Numbered from the stretch's first letter, positions 13,166 through 21,776 are shown. The stretch is 64,000 nucleotides of DNA from Massilia sp. PAMC28688 (GCF_019443445.1 NZ_CP080378.1:1178001-1242000); one strand, 5' to 3'. The notes: generated by a model from the letters alone, not told the origin. A program made the numbers and translations.

Positions 13166-13837
13166 ATGACCACATTCCGTATTGCTCCCAGCATCCTGTC
13201 CGCCGACTTTGCCCGCCTGGGAGAAGAAGTGCGCAACGTCGTTGCCGCCGGCGCCGACATCATCCACTTTGACGTCATGGACAACCACTACGTGCCGAAC
13301 CTGACCATCGGCCCGCTGGTGTGCGAAGCCATCCGGCCGCACGTACAGGTGCCGATCGACGTCCACCTCATGGTCAAGCCGGTCGACCGCATCATTCCCG
13401 ACTTTGCCAAGGCGGGCGCCAACATCATCACCTTCCACCCGGAAGCGTCGGAACACATCGACCGCTCGCTGCAGCTGATCCGCGACCATGGCTGCAAGGC
13501 CGGCCTCGTCTTCAATCCCGGCACCCCCATGCACTACCTCGACCACGTGATGGACAAGATCGACATGATTCTTATCATGTCGGTCAATCCCGGCTTTGGC
13601 GGCCAGTCCTTCATCCCCGAAGCCTTGAAGAAAATCGCGATGGCCCGCCGCATGATTGACGAATCCGGCCGCGACATCATGCTGGAAGTCGACGGCGGCA
13701 TCAAGATCGAGAACATTGCCGCGGCGGCGGCGGCCGGTGCCGACACCTTCGTGGCAGGCTCCGCCATTTTCGGCAAGCCCGACTACAAGGCCGTCATCGA
13801 CGCCATGCGCGCCCAGCTGGCGCAGAGCGGCAAGTAA
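13166..13837 (+). CDS. rpe: ribulose-phosphate 3-epimerase
   Basis: 223 residues, a TIM-barrel enzyme interconverting ribulose 5-phosphate and xylulose 5-phosphate in the pentose phosphate pathway. Seen: [16 protein letters not shown] at the N-terminus, metal/catalytic [30 protein letters not shown] and VDGGI, all family landmarks. The start at 13166 is chosen because IAPSILSAD normally follows within five residues. In related genomes gph usually follows directly; here it is 12 kb away. Confidence 0.95.
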   Translation: MTTFRIAPSILSADFARLGEEVRNVVAAGADIIHFDVMDNHYVPNLTIGPLVCEAIRPHVQVPIDVHLMVKPVDRIIPDFAKAGANIITFHPEASEHIDRSLQLIRDHGCKAGLVFNPGTPMHYLDHVMDKIDMILIMSVNPGFGGQSFIPEALKKIAMARRMIDESGRDIMLEVDGGIKIENIAAAAAAGADTFVAGSAIFGKPDYKAVIDAMRAQLAQSGK

Positions 13838-14140
13838 TCCCTGCCGGCCCGTGTTTGGCGGGCCCTACAGCGGCGGCACGCACCGCCGCCGCTGCCATTT
13901 CCCCTTCCTCTTACTGTCGAGTTGCTATTTCGCGAATGTGACAATGCGTGACAGTCTGACGGTATTTACATTGCATACTGATTCCACGCCCAACACACAT
14001 CCCGCCACTGCCTGCACAGCCAGCGCCGTGTGAAGGACGCCGCAGTAGGGACGATTTTTCTTTCCGGTTCGAGAAAAACCTGTCCTCCTCAGTTGACCGG
14101 GAAGACCCCGCACCGCCGGGGTCGCAAGAAAGGGAATGTC
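13838..14140. other. intergenic region before the MNIO cluster
   Basis: Two GC-rich hairpins follow rpe (GGCCCG/CGGGCC at 13846-13864; AGCGGCGGC/GCCGCCGCT at 13869-13893). They lack a T-run, so termination is uncertain. The rest is less GC-rich and probably carries the promoter of the peptide gene; candidate boxes (GTGACA near 13938, TATTTA near 13963) are weak. A hairpin GACCCCG/CGGGGTC (14104-14123) stands 17 bases before the start codon and is followed by the ribosome binding site AGAAAGGGA. Confidence 0.5.
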
Positions 14141-14431
14141 ATGGATACAGTTCAAAACGACAGCGCTCACAAAGAGCTCGCCCAACGCCCAAAAATGGGC
14201 AACAACCACGTGCGCATTGTGGTGCAGGAAGGCCGGGTAACGCTGGAAGACCTGCACAAGGCGCTTGACGTCGCCGTCAAGCAAATGGTGCCGAAGGGAG
14301 GCTGCAACTGCGGGCTCACTGGCTTCGACATCAGCTTCCTGCGCGGCGACCCGGTCTTCAGCAAGGCGCTGACGCAGATCCCCAATATCCAGGGCGCGCT
14401 GATCGAGCATGTCGCCGGCGTACGTCACTAG
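14141..14431 (+). CDS. small CxC peptide, candidate MNIO RiPP precursor
   Basis: 96 residues, preceded by a strong Shine-Dalgarno (AGAAAGGGA). No signal peptide or membrane helix. Residues 22-50 resemble a helical leader or recognition region (HVRIVVQEGRVTLEDLHKAL). Then comes GGCNCGLTGFD with cysteines C55 and C57, and a 39-residue tail. It lies 3 bases before a DUF692 gene and in operon with a DUF2063 gene, the arrangement of peptide precursor, multinuclear non-heme iron oxidase and partner protein known from methanobactin and bufferin clusters. That it is the modified substrate is inferred from size, cysteines and position. It does not look like a classic bufferin, which has a signal peptide. 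Confidence 0.6.
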   Translation: MDTVQNDSAHKELAQRPKMGNNHVRIVVQEGRVTLEDLHKALDVAVKQMVPKGGCNCGLTGFDISFLRGDPVFSKALTQIPNIQGALIEHVAGVRH

Positions 14432-14434
14432 CCG

Positions 14435-15331
14435 GTGGGCGCCGTGACTGCCGCCTCGCCGACGTCACGCGCCAGTTCACGCCCGGGCATTGCCCTGGGC
14501 GTGAGCTACGAAGGCCGCGACCCGCACCTGCTGGAGCTGATGCTGCCCCATGTGGACTACATTGAAGTGACGCCGGAGACCATGGCCGAGGTCAGGGGCG
14601 ACGACATCGTGCTCAGCCCGGAAATCCTGGCCGAACTGAAGAACATCGACAAGGAGGTGCGCATCATCGTGCATGGCGTGAGCCTGTCGATTGGTTCGCA
14701 CGATGGCTGGTCGCCGGCCTACCTGCGCCTGCTGGACGAACTGATGGAGCACGTCACGGTACAGTGGCACAGCGAGCACCTGGGCTACACCCGCGTCGAC
14801 GGCGAGCACCTGGGCATCATGCTGGCCATGCCTAAGACCGAGCAGGCACTGGACCTGGTGACCGAGCGTATCGGCGAGCTGCAGCGGCACTACGGCATTC
14901 CATTTTTGATGGAAAACATCGTGCGCGTGGTGCCCGACTGCCAAGGCGACTATTCCGACGCGGGCTTTCTGAACGCGATCACTGCGCGCACCGGGTGCGG
15001 ACTGATCCTCGACATCCATAACCTCGAGTGCGACGAACACAATCACGGCCTCGACATCGCCACCTTCCTGGACGAGCTGCATGGCGAACATGTGCGTGAA
15101 CTGCACGTGGCCTGTGGCGTTGTCCACAATGGCTTCATGCTCGACGTCCATTCCCGCCTCACGCGGCCCCGCACCGCCGCGCTGGCGCAGGACGCCATCC
15201 GCGAGGTGGCCACCAGCGCCCAGGTTGTGGTGTACGAATTCATGCCGGAAGCCGTCCCCGGGCTTGGCCATGCGGCAATCGGACACGAACTGTCCCAGCT
15301 GCGCCAGCGCTTTTCAGGAGCCACACCATGA
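14435..15331 (+). CDS. DUF692 multinuclear iron oxidase (MNIO), BufB/MbnB-like
   Basis: 298 residues, TIM-barrel DUF692 family. Characterised members (MbnB, TglH) use clustered iron to modify peptide cysteines oxidatively. Candidate metal ligands are visible: H80 in VHGVSLSIG, WHSEHLGY (H112-H115), E160 in LMENI, LILDIHNLECDEHNHG (D193-H204), ELHVACG (H224), DVHS (D237, H239) and E268. Compared with common members, the usual SDHL is SEHL and the usual DVNN is DIHN, so this is a divergent branch. The start is GTG at 14435 (or GTG at 14444), right after the peptide gene. It overlaps the next gene by ATGA. Confidence 0.85.
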   Translation: MGAVTAASPTSRASSRPGIALGVSYEGRDPHLLELMLPHVDYIEVTPETMAEVRGDDIVLSPEILAELKNIDKEVRIIVHGVSLSIGSHDGWSPAYLRLLDELMEHVTVQWHSEHLGYTRVDGEHLGIMLAMPKTEQALDLVTERIGELQRHYGIPFLMENIVRVVPDCQGDYSDAGFLNAITARTGCGLILDIHNLECDEHNHGLDIATFLDELHGEHVRELHVACGVVHNGFMLDVHSRLTRPRTAALAQDAIREVATSAQVVVYEFMPEAVPGLGHAAIGHELSQLRQRFSGATP

Positions 15332-15936
15332 ACCACCTGGCGAACCACCAGCGCATTCTGCTCGGCCTGATCCGCGATACGTACACGCCCCGCCCGCACG
15401 ACGACGCCTATTTCCATCACGTGGCCGCCAGTGCAGACTTGCAGGAAGCGCGCGGCAATATCTTTCTGTGGCGCGTCTACGTGCTGGAACGCACCTGCGT
15501 GCTGACCGTGGAATTGTTGCGCCAGCGCGGCGAGCTCGACACGACCTTGCGATCATTCATGCGCACCTGCAACCTCTCGCCCTTTCGCGAGTACCAGCCG
15601 CTCGCGTTCCTGGAGGCGCTGGCCGATCACGGCGATGCCCTGCTGGTCTCCGTGTCGCAGTTTGAACTGGCCTTGCTCAAGGTGCGCGCGGGCGCCCCGG
15701 GAACTTACCGGGTGGCGTGGACGGTGGACCCGCACGGCGTGCTGCACTGCCTGGCTCAGCGCCTGCCGTTCTTGGCCTGCATCGATGGCTGCCGCTACGT
15801 GACGACGGTGGCGGGCGCGCTGCCGCACGGCTTTACGGTGGAGCTGGTCGAGGCACCTGGCGACGACACGATGCATGGGCCCGGAGCGGGCAGCGGTGTC
15901 AGCGCACCAGCTGAAACGATTGAAGAATCGTATTGA
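15328..15936 (+). CDS. DUF2063-like MNIO partner protein (BufC/MbnC-like)
   Basis: 202 residues, starting in a 4-base overlap with the MNIO gene. The N-terminal part (HQRILLGLIRDTYTP, then helical segments to about residue 115) fits the DUF2063-type proteins that bind precursor peptides and present them to MNIOs. The C-terminal half (residues 120-190) looks like the alpha/beta domain of such partners. The assignment rests mostly on position and general likeness. Its 3' end overlaps the convergent downstream gene by 38 bases. Confidence 0.65.
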   Translation: MNHLANHQRILLGLIRDTYTPRPHDDAYFHHVAASADLQEARGNIFLWRVYVLERTCVLTVELLRQRGELDTTLRSFMRTCNLSPFREYQPLAFLEALADHGDALLVSVSQFELALLKVRAGAPGTYRVAWTVDPHGVLHCLAQRLPFLACIDGCRYVTTVAGALPHGFTVELVEAPGDDTMHGPGAGSGVSAPAETIEESY

Positions 15937-17074
15937 GGTGCGGCGGCCGGGCGGTTCCTGCCGGAATCGTCACCATCACCATGCACAATTTGTCGCCATT
16001 GAAAGCGAAGCGGGCAAACCGCTCGGTACCGTCGGGCAGGCGCGCATGCACTTCGCGGCCGCGGGCACCCCGCAGCGCTATCGCATTGGCCGCAACCAAT
16101 GTGCCGTCGGCACCCACCACGAGCTGCTCACGATAGGCAAGTTCATCGGCCGTGTTGGCGGGCATGCGCTCGCCGAAGCGGATCACCGACATTTCGTACA
16201 GTCCCTGGGGACCGTCATAGCGGTAGTAATTTGCGGCCAGGCCTTCCATCTGCGCCACCTGGTCGGGCGACAGTTCCACTTCCTCCGCCATCCCCGGCAG
16301 GTGAACGCTGAAGCTGTGATCGGGCGGCGCGAAGGCATGCAGCACCGCCGCCGTGACGGCCGGACCGGCAGCCTGCGCGACACTGTGCCGCACCGGCACT
16401 GCCGCTTCCACGGGCGCTGCAGGTGGCGGGGCCGGGGCCGGTTCCCCGCCCAGCACCCACAGCATGCCAATGCCGGTCACGGACAGGACCACTGGCACAA
16501 AATAACGGGCATCGCGCACGTCTTCACACCACAGCCGCAGGCGGGTGGCCAGCTTTGGCACCGGCAAGGGCGCCGCCGGCGTGGCATCGCGCACGCGCAG
16601 TACCGGAAACGGACCGCCGGGCGAGGCTGCCTCGAGCATCTGGCGAATCACGACGCGGGCCTTGGTCTCTTCGATACCGCTACGCAGCCAGGCGCCGCGC
16701 TTCTTGGAAATATTAAACACGCTGTCGCGCAAGACCACGCGCATGGCGCTCTGGCCGTCCAGGCGCAGCAGCAATTCCAGGCCCGACAAGGCGACCAGGC
16801 CATCGCCCTGCTCCAGGTCCAGCCGTTCGCGCACCTCGGAAATAATCAGGACCGGGCGACGGCTATCCATGTCGCGCTCGAAATGAAGCAGGTAATGCTT
16901 GGGATTGTCGTCCGGCGAGCGCAGAATGGGCACATAGAACTTGCGCTTCAGAAACGCCGTCCAGGCCGGCTTCATCGATCCCTCGGCCTGGGCTGCCAGC
17001 GCCACGTCACCCCATTCCAGCGTACCGCTAGCGGGGCCGGAGGAAGGCTTGACCTGTTCGAGGAATGCGCTCAT
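15899..17074 (-). CDS. single-pass membrane protein, SseB-like N-terminal region
   Basis: 391 residues. Residues about 18-130 read like an SseB-type domain (ALAAQAEGSMKPAWTAFLKRKFYVPIL). A middle basic segment leads to a membrane helix at about 215-235 (YFVPVVLSVTGIGMLWVLGG). A proline/alanine linker and a C-terminal beta-rich domain (residues about 260-391) presumably lie outside the membrane. The start at 17074 gives the natural N-terminus MSAFLEQVK; the ribosome binding site is weak. It is convergent with the MNIO operon and its role is unknown. Domain naming is tentative. Confidence 0.6.
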   Translation of the reverse strand: MSAFLEQVKPSSGPASGTLEWGDVALAAQAEGSMKPAWTAFLKRKFYVPILRSPDDNPKHYLLHFERDMDSRRPVLIISEVRERLDLEQGDGLVALSGLELLLRLDGQSAMRVVLRDSVFNISKKRGAWLRSGIEETKARVVIRQMLEAASPGGPFPVLRVRDATPAAPLPVPKLATRLRLWCEDVRDARYFVPVVLSVTGIGMLWVLGGEPAPAPPPAAPVEAAVPVRHSVAQAAGPAVTAAVLHAFAPPDHSFSVHLPGMAEEVELSPDQVAQMEGLAANYYRYDGPQGLYEMSVIRFGERMPANTADELAYREQLVVGADGTLVAANAIALRGARGREVHARLPDGTERFARFAFNGDKLCMVMVTIPAGTARPPHLNTILQSFQLVR

Positions 17075-17284
17075 GGATTGCCGAAAAGAATTAACTAGCG
17101 TTCGAACCCACAAGCTTACGTGAAAGCGCAGCGCGAGTCTACTTTCCGTCGAGCAAACATTGAACGAGAGCCGCGCCACTGCGCACATATTATTTTTGCC
17201 CCGTTGTCGAATTGCGCTTGCATCGTCCGTCGCGCTGGTAGCAGGATGACTGCTGCCCTTCCCCATTACTCCCAGGAGCCCCTC

Positions 17285-17686
17285 ATGCACAAGCAAGTCT
17301 TCATCAATCTGCCCGTCAAGGACCTTGAGAAATCAAAGGCGTTTTTCGCCGCCCTTGGCTACACCTTCAATCCGCAGTTCACCGACCAGAATGCCGCGTG
17401 CATGATCATTGCCGAGAACAGCATCTACGCCATGCTGCTGGTCGAAGAATTCTTCAAGACCTTCACGGACAAGCCCATCGTGAACGCCCACGAAGGCACC
17501 GAAGTGCTCAACTGCCTGTCCTGCGACAGCAAGGAAGAGGTCGATGAACTGGTGGCCAAGGCGGTGGCAGCGGGCGGCAAGGCACCGCGCAAGGCCCAGG
17601 ACCATGGCTTCATGTATGCCCACGGCTTCGAAGACCTTGACGGCCATATCTGGGAACTGGCCTACATGCGGGGCATGCCTGAGTAA
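17285..17686 (+). CDS. VOC-family (glyoxalase/bleomycin-resistance fold) protein
   Basis: 133 residues, one VOC module of two beta-alpha-beta-beta-beta units: QVFINLPVKDLEKSKAFFAALG at the N-terminus and YAHGFEDLDGHIWELAYM at the end with the usual metal-site D-x-x-G-x-x-W-E. AGGAG stands before the ATG at 17285. Many close relatives are annotated only as glyoxalase-like, so no substrate is claimed. Confidence 0.85.
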   Translation: MHKQVFINLPVKDLEKSKAFFAALGYTFNPQFTDQNAACMIIAENSIYAMLLVEEFFKTFTDKPIVNAHEGTEVLNCLSCDSKEEVDELVAKAVAAGGKAPRKAQDHGFMYAHGFEDLDGHIWELAYMRGMPE

Positions 17687-17762
17687 AGGGCTTCCGGCCA
17701 GCGCGGCCTGGACAGGGCCGTGCGTGGCAGCATGGCGCCCGGGCGGCCGCAGTGCAATTTTC

Positions 17763-17791
17763 TTTCCGCCGGTTACGCGCTGAACTATACT
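17763..17791 (+). promoter_or_regulatory. putative promoter of the ACS-type MFS gene
   Basis: TTTCCG (17763-17768), 17-base spacer and TATACT (17786-17791), a good -10 with a weak -35, about 75 bases before the MFS start. Confidence 0.45.
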
Positions 17792-17865
17792 CGCCATCAT
17801 TTCCCTGTTGATGGCCGATAAACCGTCCCGGCACCAAGTCGGGACCACCGTGCACCCGCAATTTC

Positions 17866-19152
17866 ATGACCACCCTTTCCCCTTTCGCAGCGCCCTCCCC
17901 GCACATCCGCCGCAGCCAGCAAGTGGCGCTGGTATTGTTGGTTGTCACCGGCGTCATCAATTATCTGGACCGCGCCACGCTGGCCGTTGCCAACGAATTC
18001 ATTCGCGCCGACCTTGGCCTGTCGCTAGGCCAGATGGGCGTGCTGCTGTCGGCCTTCTCCTGGAGCTACGCGCTGTGCCAGCTGCCGGTAGGGGCGCTGG
18101 TGGACAAGATCGGGCCGCGCTGGCTGCTTGGCATCGGTCTGGTGGTGTGGTCGCTGGCGCAGGCAGCAGGAGGACTGGCCGCCACCTTCGGCTGGTTCGT
18201 GGTCGCGCGCATCATTCTTGGCATTGGCGAAGCGCCGCAGTTCCCGGCCGCGGCCCGCGTGGTGAGTAACTGGTTTCCCGTCCGCGCACGGGGTACACCG
18301 ACCGGCATTTACAATTCGGCATCGCCCCTGGGTGTGGCGCTGGCCCCATTATTGCTCTCGCCACTGATCGCCGCTACCAGCTGGCACTGGGCGTTTTATG
18401 TCACGGGTGGCATGGGACTGGTCGCTGCCTTGATCTGGGTGTCGCTCTACCGCGACCCCGACCACACCAAGATGACGGCGGCAGAACGCGCTTATCTGGA
18501 AGCGCATGACGGCGCTGACGCTGCGCCGAAAACCAGTTTCGCGTCCTGGCGCGCCCTGTTCCGCCATCGCGCAACCTGGGGCATGATGCTCGGCTTTTTT
18601 GGTTCCGTGTACCTGAACTGGGTGTACCTGACCTGGCTGCCGGGTTACCTGCGCACCGAGCGCCACATGGACCTGGCACAATCGGGCATCGCCGCCTCGA
18701 TTCCGTTTTTCTGCGGCTTTGCCGGCGCCTTGATTGCCGGCTGGGCGTCGGACCGCGTCACCCGCCACGCCGCCGACCCGGTGGCCGCGCGCCGCAATGC
18801 GGTGGTGGTCTCCATGCTGGGCATGGTCGCCTTTACCATTCCTGCGGCGCTGGTCGAAAGCAATGTTGCCGCGGTGGCCTGCATTTCCATCGTCATTTTC
18901 CTGGCCAACGCCTCATCGGCCTGCGCCTGGTCGCTTGCCACGGTGGTGGCGCCGCGCAGCAGGATTGCCTCGCTCGGGGCGATCCAGAATTTCGGTGGTT
19001 TCCTGGGCGGGGCGCTGGCGCCGATCCTCACTGGCTACATCGCCCAGTCATTCTCGTTTGTCCCCGCCCTGCTGACAGGCGCGGCCATCGCGTTTTGCGG
19101 CGCCATGTCGTATCACTTCCTGGTGGGCAGGCCGATTCCGGAGCATGATTGA
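17866..19152 (+). CDS. MFS transporter, anion:cation symporter (ACS) type
   Basis: 428 residues with 12 predicted membrane helices. The first helix ends in INYLDRATLAVAN, the hallmark NYxDR motif of ACS-family carriers for organic anions such as sugar acids and phthalate. The loop motif LVDKIGPRWLLG and helix RIILGIGEAPQFPAAARVV also match. A central cytoplasmic loop holds residues about 190-225. It stands alone, so the substrate is unknown. Confidence 0.85.
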   Translation: MTTLSPFAAPSPHIRRSQQVALVLLVVTGVINYLDRATLAVANEFIRADLGLSLGQMGVLLSAFSWSYALCQLPVGALVDKIGPRWLLGIGLVVWSLAQAAGGLAATFGWFVVARIILGIGEAPQFPAAARVVSNWFPVRARGTPTGIYNSASPLGVALAPLLLSPLIAATSWHWAFYVTGGMGLVAALIWVSLYRDPDHTKMTAAERAYLEAHDGADAAPKTSFASWRALFRHRATWGMMLGFFGSVYLNWVYLTWLPGYLRTERHMDLAQSGIAASIPFFCGFAGALIAGWASDRVTRHAADPVAARRNAVVVSMLGMVAFTIPAALVESNVAAVACISIVIFLANASSACAWSLATVVAPRSRIASLGAIQNFGGFLGGALAPILTGYIAQSFSFVPALLTGAAIAFCGAMSYHFLVGRPIPEHD

Positions 19153-19164
19153 TCTGCCCCAGCC

Positions 19165-19211
19165 ACGGGCCTGGCTTCAGAGGGGGACTCTTGCCCCATG
19201 AAGCCAGCCCG
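19165..19211. terminator. convergent terminator hairpin
   Basis: A long stem pairs CGGGCCTGGCTTCA with TGAAGCCAGCCCG (one bulged base). It lies between the MFS gene and the minus-strand repeat protein gene. No long T-run, so efficiency is uncertain. Confidence 0.55.
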
Positions 19212-19216
19212 CTGGT

Positions 19217-19633
19217 TCAGTAGGCGTAGCGATTGTCAGGCCGGCGATCGCGGCGATTTGGCACGCCGTCACCGTCCATGTCGCGGTCGTAGCGGTTTTC
19301 GATGCCGTCGTTGTCCAGGTCGCGGTCATAGCGGTCCCGGACGCCGTCGCGGTCGAGGTCGCGGCGGCCACGGCGGTCATCCATGCCATCGCCATTCCGG
19401 TCAATCCAGCGGCGTGGCGCAACATAGCCGCCGCGATGGTAGCGGGCACTTGGCGCGTAAGCGTAGCGTGGCGCGTAGTGGCGCTCGCGCACGTAGCGGT
19501 CATGGCTGACATAACGCGCAGGTGCATGATCGCTCACGATCAGCTGGACGCGGGTCTGGGCAGTGGCAGACAGGGGCAGCAAGGCGGCTGCACCCATGGC
19601 AGTGGCAATTGCGAGGCTGAGAAGGCGTTTCAT
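19217..19633 (-). CDS. secreted Asp-rich Ca-binding-type repeat protein
   Basis: 138 residues, with GGAG before the ATG at 19633. A cleavable signal peptide (residues 1-26, ending in ATAQ) is followed by a basic Tyr/Arg-rich segment. Five short repeats of the form D-x-D-x-D-G follow (DRNGDGMDDR, DLDRDGVRDRYD, DLDNDGIENRYD, DMDGDGVPNRRD), like thrombospondin type 3 or dockerin calcium loops. Calcium binding is inferred. The repeats are interleaved with arginine, giving a strongly zwitterionic tail. Likely periplasmic or exported; function unknown. Confidence 0.7.
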   Translation of the reverse strand: MKRLLSLAIATAMGAAALLPLSATAQTRVQLIVSDHAPARYVSHDRYVRERHYAPRYAYAPSARYHRGGYVAPRRWIDRNGDGMDDRRGRRDLDRDGVRDRYDRDLDNDGIENRYDRDMDGDGVPNRRDRRPDNRYAY

Positions 19634-19925
19634 GTTGGATCTCCGGTCGAAAGTTCGATGAGTCCAATATAGTGCCGCCGCGCCTGCCATGGTAATGCTG
19701 ATTCAGTTTTTTACATGTGACACAAAGTTTGCCAACCATTGCGGCAGCCTGACCGCAGTTGACGCGTCTCAAGCGGATGCCGGTGTCATGTTGTTTTAAT
19801 CGAGCTTTCCTCAACTGCGCAGATCCTTTAAGGCGTCGCGGCTTTTTCGTTGGCAGTTTTGCTTACGCCCGATCTCAAGGACGCCGCGTGTCTCGACAAG
19901 GCCGTGAAATCTCTAGGAATATGAC

Positions 19926-20312
19926 ATGCAAAATCAAATCGTAGCGCTCCGGCAGTTTGACGGCACAGTCAAGCTCCTGAAATTAAATCTGGCAACTGGC
20001 GAGCGCGAGATCAACCCCGCTGAGGACGTGGAAAAAGGCAGGATTGCAAGGGGCATATACGAGGCCGAGGGCGAAGGCGCCGAGCTTGAGACGGTGGCAA
20101 TGGTGGCCACGCCTGGGGGGCCCCTGCTGATGCTGCAGGACCAGCCCTATCACCCCAGCGTGGAAAACACAAAGATCGTAGTCCAGGACGATGGCCAGCT
20201 GTGCCATTTCATGGTGTTCGACCAGGATGAGCCAATTTTTTGCCTGTTCTATGAACCGAAATTTGGCATCGGCTTGCACCCTTATGTTAATGAACGCGAA
20301 GACATCGATTGA
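19926..20312 (+). CDS. hypothetical protein ending in the left IR of an IS3 element
   Basis: 128 residues, acidic, no signal peptide or membrane helix; beta-rich pattern with DDGQLCHFMVFDQDEPIF. Not recognised. Its stop codon TGA (20310-20312) is the first three bases of the IS3-family inverted repeat, so the native protein may have been longer. Neighbouring broken toxin/immunity-like genes make an immunity protein possible but unproven. Confidence 0.55.
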   Translation: MQNQIVALRQFDGTVKLLKLNLATGEREINPAEDVEKGRIARGIYEAEGEGAELETVAMVATPGGPLLMLQDQPYHPSVENTKIVVQDDGQLCHFMVFDQDEPIFCLFYEPKFGIGLHPYVNEREDID

Positions 20313-20327
20313 ATCGCCACGAGTTTG

Positions 20328-21203
20328 CTAGACACTTGCGAGCCGTTGGAAATACTGCTTTTCATATTCGACAGGCGACAAGTCATTGCTGAAGCTGTGT
20401 CGGCGCTTTGGATTGTAAAACATCTCGATGTAATCAAACACATCCTGCTTCGCGTCGTCCCGAGTGCCATAGATTTTTCGTCGAATCCGCTCACGTTTCA
20501 GTAGCTGGAAGAAGCTTTCAGCGACCGCGTTATCGTGGCAATTCCCACGCCGACTCATGCTTTGAGTGAGGTTATGCTGGTCGAGGAAGTCTCGCCAGTC
20601 GTAGCTGCTGAACTGACTTCCCTGATCGGAATGCACCATTACCGTATTCTTCGGCTGCCGTCGCCAGACGGCCATCAGAAGCGCGTTCATAGCCAGCTCC
20701 CGGTCAATGCGTGAACTCATCGACCAGCCAATCACCTGTCGCGAGAACAGATCGAGGACGACGGCCAGATAGAGCCAGCCTTCATATGTGCGGATGTACG
20801 TGATGTCCGTCACCCAGACGCGATTCGGTTCTTCAACGTTGAACTGGCGCTGCAGGTGATTGGGCGCCACGAGAGATGGCGCACCGCCGCGTTTATATTT
20901 GCGCTTGGCGTAGCCGGTTTGTGAACGAATCCCGGCCGATTGCATCAGCCGGTGGACGCGGTTGATGCCGCATTGCTCCCCAATTTCACGCAGATCGTCG
21001 CTGACCTTGCGGTAGCCATACACGCTGCCGCTCTCAAGCCAGGACTCTTTGATGGGCACCAGCAGGCGCTTGTCTTCCCTGGCTCGCTTGCTCTCGGGAT
21101 TTAGGCGCCAAGCATAGAAACCACTCGGATGCACCTCGAGCACCTTACACAGCCGCGGCACGGGGAATTGGTCCTGTAACTCAACAATTAAGGTGTACCT
21201 CAC
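20328..21203 (-). CDS. IS3-family transposase OrfB (DDE integrase domain)
   Basis: 291 residues with HTH_21-like N-terminus and rve integrase core: first D in VWVTDITYI, second D in VMVHSDQGSQF, E in NAVAESFFQLLKRE. Starts at a GTG overlapping the OrfA stop (GTGA), so expression is by coupling or frameshifting. Appears full length. Confidence 0.93.
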   Translation of the reverse strand: MRYTLIVELQDQFPVPRLCKVLEVHPSGFYAWRLNPESKRAREDKRLLVPIKESWLESGSVYGYRKVSDDLREIGEQCGINRVHRLMQSAGIRSQTGYAKRKYKRGGAPSLVAPNHLQRQFNVEEPNRVWVTDITYIRTYEGWLYLAVVLDLFSRQVIGWSMSSRIDRELAMNALLMAVWRRQPKNTVMVHSDQGSQFSSYDWRDFLDQHNLTQSMSRRGNCHDNAVAESFFQLLKRERIRRKIYGTRDDAKQDVFDYIEMFYNPKRRHSFSNDLSPVEYEKQYFQRLASV

Positions 21204-21484
21204 CCGGACGTCTTGGCAAAGTACACCGCGGCCTTTTTCAATATGTCACGCTCCTCCGTGACACGCTTGAGTTCGGCCTTCAAGCGACGCATTTCATCAC
21301 TCTGCGCGTCGACTGCTTTGCGCTCCTCTTCAGGAACGCCGTAGCGTTTCACCCAGGCGTACACGCTGTGGATGCTCACCCCCAGCCGCTCTGCAACTTC
21401 GCTGACGGGGTGCCCACGCTGCGCTACTTGCTTTACCGCAGCGATCTTAAATTCTTCCGTATATCGTTTCCCGCTCATATCCAC
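21200..21484 (-). CDS. IS3-family transposase OrfA
   Basis: 94 residues: helix-turn-helix (residues about 10-50, EVAERLGVSIHSVYAWVKRYG) and a leucine-zipper-like coiled coil (residues 62-85, EMRRLKAELKRVTEERDILK). It binds the IS ends. Full length, with intact stop overlapping OrfB. Confidence 0.92.
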   Translation of the reverse strand: MDMSGKRYTEEFKIAAVKQVAQRGHPVSEVAERLGVSIHSVYAWVKRYGVPEEERKAVDAQSDEMRRLKAELKRVTEERDILKKAAVYFAKTSG

Positions 21485-21538
21485 TCCTTTAGCCTAGAAT
21501 TACGGCTCAGAAGTGTCTACAGAACTCGTGGCGATTCA

Positions 21539-21776
21539 TGGTACATTTGGCGCACATGCCAGCAAACCGCGAACCGGGGCAGCTGGCGGTGGAAAGTCGG
21601 GTATGTCGACCTCCGTCGCGAGTCAAATTAACCATGCTATGTCAGATAACGGCTGGTATTCCAAAGAAACGCAGCATAAAGTGACCAAGCAAGCGCGGCG
21701 GGTTTCGCGGTTTCTTCCATGGGTAACGAGCGCGTTCGCTGCATATGAGTTATATGATGCTTTCACCTGTAACTAA
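21539..21776 (+). pseudogene. 3' fragment of a polymorphic-toxin-like gene, cut by IS3
   Basis: About 78 native codons continue in frame out of the right IS3 end. The product has a glycine-rich stretch (GAAGGGKSG), then a basic helical part and a hydrophobic end (FLPWVTSAFAAYELYDAF). Its 3' end overlaps a DUF1493 gene, a family often found as small partners behind toxin genes. The 5' part is missing. Toxin identity is inferred from this context only. Confidence 0.4.

Larger units (their letters stand above)
20310..21538. mobile_element. IS3-family insertion sequence (copy 1)
   Basis: 1229 bp. The ends are imperfect inverted repeats, both beginning TGAATCGCCACGAGTT and sharing TAGACACTT and GAGCCG further in, which gives the TG...CA termini usual for IS3. 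Two overlapping transposase genes lie inside on the minus strand. The flanks (GAT on the left, TGG on the right) do not show a 3-bp duplication, so the copy has probably rearranged its surroundings. Confidence 0.85.

Noticed and set aside
21513-21560. VAIHGTFGAH, looking like a lipase HG motif
   Set aside because: The VAI residues come from the IS3 inverted repeat, so the motif is created by the junction and not by a native gene.
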